From an uncultured bacterium (GTDB lineage Bacteria > Verrucomicrobiota > Lentisphaeria > Victivallales > UBA1829), in assembly GCA_900549045.1 (NCBI GenBank), contig URNE01000047.1, positions 1-10,270 on the forward strand: DNA of 10,270 nucleotides, in the 5' to 3' direction. The notes under the pieces are model-generated. The model did not search any database. It was given only the letters and a program-made list of their open reading frames with translations, and was not told where the DNA came from. Shown in pieces: positions 6,851 to 10,270 of the stretch (position 1 is its first letter; each line of letters starts with the position of its first letter). The translations under genes were made by a program, and so were the position numbers.

Positions 6851-6862
6851 GAAATCTTTCTT
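6849..6862. promoter_or_regulatory. Candidate operator: AAGAAA-TC-TTTCTT inverted repeat
   Basis: A perfect 6-bp inverted repeat with a 2-base centre lies in the divergent lyase/IclR region and overlaps the last two bases of the lyase -35 box. IclR-family operators are often short palindromes with GAAA...TTTC half-sites, so this is the best candidate site for the adjacent regulator. It is an inference from position and symmetry only. Confidence 0.4.
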
Positions 6863-6911
6863 CCCGCGCCCTTCGTTTTCCGCTTATTGTGGAGAATCTT
6901 CATGCTTCCGA

Positions 6912-6939
6912 TTGAAATTCCGCAGACGGCGTTTATTGT
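6912..6939 (+). promoter_or_regulatory. Candidate promoter of the IclR gene
   Basis: TTGAAA (6912-6917) and TATTGT (6934-6939) are 16 bp apart. Transcription would begin near 6946, leaving a very short leader that begins at the strong ribosome binding site (GGAAGGAGGG, 6946-6955). Confidence 0.4.
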
Positions 6940-6960
6940 AACACCGGAAGGAGGGACATC

Positions 6961-7692
6961 ATGAACGACAGAATACAGGTGATTGAACGCGCATTCAAAA
7001 TCCTTGAAGAAATCGCACTGGATACAAGCCGTCCCCGCACCGTCGGGGAACTTGCGAAAGAGACGGGACTCAAAATACAGACACTTTCCAAAAGCGTCCG
7101 CACAATGACCGTTCTGGGCTATCTTGAAAACGTCGGCAGAAAAAGCGGCTATGTTCTCGGAGAAAAATTTCTTCAGCTCTCCGGCGGCTACCGGGAATTC
7201 GACGATCTCCGGCCGCTCGTCCAGCCGTATCTGAAAAAATACGCGGAAACCGTCGGCGAATACATCAGCTTCTCCGTCCTCCGCGGATACTACAAGCACA
7301 TCGTCTGCCGCATCCGGGCAAAAGAGGCGGATCCGGGGCTGCGCTGGCACTTCCCGACCGAAGAGAACCCGTTCGACTCCCTTTCCGGCATCTGTCTCGT
7401 CGCACGGGTCGGCCGCGCGAAACAGCTGAAGTTCTGCCGCAAATATCCTCTTCCCTCATTCTGGGGAGAAATCAGCGAAACGGAGTTTCTCGCGAAGATG
7501 AAGCAGATCGCACAGGAAGAATGCACCGTTCTGGAAAACCGGAGAATCAACAAGACGGTCATCTGCTGTCCGGTCTCCTTTGAGGGTGAAACCATCGGCT
7601 GCCTCGGCTCATTCATGCCGCACGCCTCCTACACGCCCGAAATCTCCCGGCTGCTCCGCGCGCTCGCCGCACAGATTTCCCGCCACTACTGA
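6961..7692 (+). CDS. IclR-family transcriptional regulator
   Basis: 243 residues, the usual IclR length. The N-terminus IQVIERAFKILEEIA (5-19) and the winged helix-turn-helix TVGELAKETGLKIQTLSKSVRTMTVLGYL (27-55), followed by a GYVLGEKFLQL wing and linker (63-73), match the IclR DNA-binding domain. The C-terminal effector-binding domain (about 85-243) has the family's hydrophobic pattern, DSLSGICLVA (139-148) and the late FEGETIGCLGSF (207-218) strand pair. These proteins bind palindromic operators as dimers or tetramers and respond to small carbon metabolites; sugar-acid catabolism (KdgR type) is a common role. A very strong AAGGAGG lies 6 bases before the ATG. It is divergent from the lyase and upstream of the GH38-like gene, so it is the obvious candidate regulator of both. 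Whether it activates or represses, and its ligand, cannot be read from sequence. Confidence 0.9.
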   Translation: MNDRIQVIERAFKILEEIALDTSRPRTVGELAKETGLKIQTLSKSVRTMTVLGYLENVGRKSGYVLGEKFLQLSGGYREFDDLRPLVQPYLKKYAETVGEYISFSVLRGYYKHIVCRIRAKEADPGLRWHFPTEENPFDSLSGICLVARVGRAKQLKFCRKYPLPSFWGEISETEFLAKMKQIAQEECTVLENRRINKTVICCPVSFEGETIGCLGSFMPHASYTPEISRLLRALAAQISRHY

Positions 7693-7741
7693 TCTCCCCG
7701 AAGCGTTCTGCACTATAAAGAGAGAAGCAAAAGGCGAAAAT

Positions 7742-7770
7742 TTGCAAAATCTTTTTTCCCTGCATATCTT
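7742..7770 (+). promoter_or_regulatory. Candidate promoter of the GH38-like gene
   Basis: TTGCAA (7742-7747) and TATCTT (7765-7770) are 17 bp apart with a T-rich spacer. The predicted start is about 26 bases before the ATG at 7803. The promoter indicates that this gene need not depend on read-through from the IclR gene. Confidence 0.48.
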
Positions 7771-7771
7771 A

Positions 7772-7781
7772 TTTCCGGAAA
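7772..7781. promoter_or_regulatory. Palindrome TTTCCGGAAA at the predicted transcription start
   Basis: A perfect 10-bp palindrome lies immediately after the candidate -10, a typical place for a repressor site. Its TTCCGGAA core is also present in the lyase promoter spacer (6835-6842). The octamer is common in this window's coding sequence because of codon bias, so confidence is low. Confidence 0.28.
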
Positions 7782-7802
7782 CCAAAACACAAGGGAACAG
7801 AC

Positions 7803-10270
7803 ATGCGGAAAAAAGCAGTTTTCATCATACCGTTCGCACACCTGGACCTCTTCTGGGCCGGCTCCCGGGAAGAGTGTCTCTCGCGAGGCGCGGAAATCAT
7901 CCAGAACGCACTGAGGCTTCTGGAAAAACACAGCGACTTCCATTTCATGATCGAAGCCGTGAACTTTCTCGAATATTTCGCCGACGCCTATCCGGAAGAG
8001 GCCGGCGAACTCCGGAAATTCGAAGCGGAGGGACGCCTCGAAGTCATTCCCATGCGCGCCATTCTCTACACTCAGCTGCCTTCCGGCGAGACCCTCGTCC
8101 GGAACTTTCTCAGCGGACGCGCTTTCTGCGAAAAGTTTTTCGGGAATTCGGGGAAAACGGCTACTCTTTCCGACATTCCCGGCGTCACTCCGCAGATGCC
8201 GCAGATCGCCGCAAAATCCGGATTCACCGGACTGTTCCTCTCCCACGGGCTCCCGCCGCATACCGACCGCATTCTCTACGTCGCCCCGGACGGAACCGGC
8301 ATCAAGGCTTATGCGCCCTTTCACTACGGACGCTGCCGCCGTCTCTTCCATGACGCAACAGACTATGCGCGGATGTGCGAAAACGAAAAAGAAATCGAAG
8401 AAATTTTCGGCGGCGTCGACTATTCCCAGCTCTGCCAGTTCGGAACCGATCTCTATCTTCTCAATGAAAACGCCGTCGAAAACTTCCGCCGCTGGAACCG
8501 GGAGGGACACCGCCCGTTCCAGTTCCTGACGCCGGCAAAGTATTTTTCGCGGGAGTTCCCCGCAAACGCACGGCAGGTCAGCGGTGAAATCCCGTCGCTC
8601 TGGCCCAACGTCGAAAGCAGCTGGCCGGACCTCTGGCCGCTCGACCTCCCCGTCGAAAACGCCATGCTGCAGGCGGAATACTTCGGAGCGCTCGCCCCGT
8701 CGTTCTTCCCGCGCGAACGGATGAAAACCGCGTGGAACGCCCTGCTCGACGCCATGGATCACAACCAGAACGGAACCGGAGGAGAAATCGCCGACCGAGA
8801 AAAACTCGATCTCAAACATTTCGCCCGCCTCGGCGCGGAACGCACGGCAAGGGAAGAGGCGATGCGGATCGCCGCACGGACGGCCGCTCCACGCAAGAAC
8901 TGCTTCCCGTTCGTCGTCTTCAACCGTCTCTCCTGGAAACGTTCGGAACTGGTGCGGGCAAGGACGTCGGTCTACGGCCCCGGCATCATCCGCCATCCGG
9001 AGCTCAATGCGCAGAATTACCGCGTCGTCGACGACGCCGGAAACGAAATTCCGTTCCGTCTCGTGCGCTGGCTCCACGGCTCCGCCGACTCCTTTGAAGT
9101 CGAATTCAAAGCGGAAGTTCCCGCGTTCGCCCCGCGCGCCTATTATCTTGAACTGGCAAAGCCGGCGCGGCAGCCCGACCCGTTTGTCATTGCCGACAGC
9201 AAGGACACGGAACGGAACTGGGCGAATCAGCCGCTCGGAAAGCTTTCCGCGGAAAACGAATTCCTGCGTCTGGAAATCGACCGCGCAACCGGGCGGCTCT
9301 CCCTCTTCAGCAAGCAGGAGGAACGCTGTCTCTTCCGCGACGCCGAAATTTCCGGAATCGAAGAGATGCGGGGCGACTACATCTGCAACATGCCGCGCAC
9401 CGGACGCGTCGTCCCCGCAGTTGCGAACAGCATTGAAATCGCGGAACACACACCCGTCGTCTGCCGTTTCGTCATCAGCGGAACCGTGTACGGATTGCCG
9501 TTTGAACAGAAAATCACTCTCCCCGCGGGACTTCCAGAGCTCGAAATTGAAAACACGCTTCACTGGAAGTGCGGAAATTACGTCCGTCTCGTCCAGAGTT
9601 TTCCCTCTCCCGACGCGGAACCGCAGGATATCGAATACGGAGTTCCCTTCGGCAAGGTCCGTTATCCCGACACGGTTTACAAGGCTGGACTCAACTTCTG
9701 CGACATTGTCACTCCGGAGCGCGGGAACCGCCCGGATCACGAAATCGAACATCTCCGTCTCGCCGCGCAATGGATCGCCTTCGGACGCGAAGGGAAATAC
9801 ACCACGATCGGATGCGACCACCGTCTCTGGGAATTCCGCGACGACGCCGTCCGCGCCTGCATGGTCCGCGGAATCGGCTACTGCAGCGGCGGCGTGGAAA
9901 TTCTCTCCGACGGCTCGCAAAAAGCGCTCCGGCGTCCGCCCGACGGCGTCTACTCCTGCCGCTTCCGGATTCGCCCCGGACTTGTTCCGCAGTGCGGATT
10001 CGAGCTCAACGCCCCGCTCTATCCGGTCGGAGTCGGACGCTGCGTCGTCGGAGAAAACAACCCTGTGTTTCCCTCTCTCCCCGACACCACGGGGACCGGA
10101 ATCATCGGCTGTTCCGTCAAGCCGGCGGAAGAGACGGACGACATTGCGATCCGTCTCTTCGAAAACGGCGGCTTTCCGGAACAGCTTCCCCTTCCCGAAG
10201 GCGAATGGTTCGAAACAGATCTCATGGAACGCGACCCCGTTCCCGCGCGGAACCCGCTTGTTTTCAAGCC
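7803..10270 (+). CDS. GH38-type alpha-mannosidase-like glycoside hydrolase (3' end cut by window)
   Basis: 822 full codons are seen with no stop, and the gene runs off the right edge. The N-terminus MRKKAVFIIPFAHLDLFWAG is not a signal peptide but the first strand of the GH38 barrel. H13 and D15 (HxD) are zinc ligands, D124 in LSDIPGVTPQMPQI is the expected nucleophile and zinc ligand, QFGTDLYL (213-220) matches the family's G-x-D block, and H320 in AWNALLDAMDHNQNGTGGE matches the later histidine ligand. All four zinc-binding positions of GH38 thus appear present. GH38 enzymes are retaining alpha-mannosidases with a Zn in the -1 site. The familiar HD and PDSFG motifs read HN and SDIPG, so this is a divergent subgroup and mannose specificity is not certain. 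A middle helical part (about 300-400) and the beta-rich C-terminal domains (from about 400) fit the family. AAGGGA lies 6 bases before the ATG. It is probably cytoplasmic, acting on imported oligosaccharides, and lies 110 bases after the IclR gene. Confidence 0.8.
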   Translation, partial: MRKKAVFIIPFAHLDLFWAGSREECLSRGAEIIQNALRLLEKHSDFHFMIEAVNFLEYFADAYPEEAGELRKFEAEGRLEVIPMRAILYTQLPSGETLVRNFLSGRAFCEKFFGNSGKTATLSDIPGVTPQMPQIAAKSGFTGLFLSHGLPPHTDRILYVAPDGTGIKAYAPFHYGRCRRLFHDATDYARMCENEKEIEEIFGGVDYSQLCQFGTDLYLLNENAVENFRRWNREGHRPFQFLTPAKYFSREFPANARQVSGEIPSLWPNVESSWPDLWPLDLPVENAMLQAEYFGALAPSFFPRERMKTAWNALLDAMDHNQNGTGGEIADREKLDLKHFARLGAERTAREEAMRIAARTAAPRKNCFPFVVFNRLSWKRSELVRARTSVYGPGIIRHPELNAQNYRVVDDAGNEIPFRLVRWLHGSADSFEVEFKAEVPAFAPRAYYLELAKPARQPDPFVIADSKDTERNWANQPLGKLSAENEFLRLEIDRATGRLSLFSKQEERCLFRDAEISGIEEMRGDYICNMPRTGRVVPAVANSIEIAEHTPVVCRFVISGTVYGLPFEQKITLPAGLPELEIENTLHWKCGNYVRLVQSFPSPDAEPQDIEYGVPFGKVRYPDTVYKAGLNFCDIVTPERGNRPDHEIEHLRLAAQWIAFGREGKYTTIGCDHRLWEFRDDAVRACMVRGIGYCSGGVEILSDGSQKALRRPPDGVYSCRFRIRPGLVPQCGFELNAPLYPVGVGRCVVGENNPVFPSLPDTTGTGIIGCSVKPAEETDDIAIRLFENGGFPEQLPLPEGEWFETDLMERDPVPARNPLVFK

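Noticed and set aside
6884..6939. TTATTGT repeated at 6884-6890 and 6933-6939 upstream of the IclR gene
   Set aside because: A 7-base AT-rich repeat is easily due to chance; the second copy is explained as the -10 box and the first has no matching -35.
5094..6941. Long open frame (615 codons) on the + strand opposite the lyase
   Set aside because: Low-complexity His/Arg/Gly/Val composition, no motif, and fully antisense to the lyase with its signal peptide and catalytic blocks.
7713..9920. Long open frame (735 codons) on the - strand opposite the GH38-like gene
   Set aside because: The + strand frame from 7803 carries all GH38 zinc-ligand motifs, a ribosome binding site and a promoter, and stays open to the window end; the antisense frame has no domain.

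Overview
The window looks like a carbohydrate-degrading accessory region from a moderately GC-rich Gram-negative bacterium. A secretin fragment (an outer-membrane pore protein) at the left edge shows there is an outer membrane. The density of unusual glycoside hydrolases, a heparinase II/III-type lyase and an IclR regulator, with no SusC/SusD pair in view, is what I would expect of Lentisphaerota (Victivallis-like) or a related PVC-group gut or sediment bacterium. The taxonomic call is inference from gene content and style; no rRNA or marker gene is present.

Layout, left to right. (1) 1-645, + strand: the C-terminal part of a secretin, cut by the window start. (2) 805-2958, +: a cytoplasmic GH78-type alpha-L-rhamnosidase-like enzyme. 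(3) A leftward cluster on the - strand, in transcription order: a secreted heparinase II/III-family polysaccharide lyase (6785-4776), a CE12 rhamnogalacturonan-acetylesterase-like SGNH hydrolase (4767-4093) translationally coupled to it, and, after a 194-base gap holding a perfect 10-bp hairpin, a PfkB/1-phosphofructokinase-family sugar kinase (3898-2951). The kinase ends tail-to-tail with the rhamnosidase, and the two stop codons lie within an 8-base overlap. (4) 6961-7692, +: an IclR-family regulator, divergent from the lyase across a 175-bp region with two candidate promoters and several inverted repeats. (5) 7803 to the window end, +: a large GH38-type alpha-mannosidase-like enzyme, open at the right edge (822 codons seen).

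How the genes may work together (inference): the exported lyase would cut a uronate-containing polysaccharide. CE12-type deacetylation and rhamnosidase action fit acetylated, rhamnose-containing oligosaccharides such as rhamnogalacturonan-like glycans. The kinase would feed a released sugar phosphate into central metabolism, and the IclR protein is the likely local switch. The esterase and both glycosidases lack signal peptides, so imported oligosaccharides are implied, but no transporter lies in the window. The mannosidase-like enzyme may belong to the same programme or to a second glycan pathway.

No tRNA, rRNA, CRISPR array, transposase or attachment site was seen. Every gap between genes is shorter than 200 bases. 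Nothing here amounts to a clearly new system. The most interesting signals are the palindromes in the lyase/IclR divergent promoter region, a recurring TTGCA...TTTTCCC promoter-like element, and altered active-site motifs in the rhamnosidase-, mannosidase- and kinase-family proteins.
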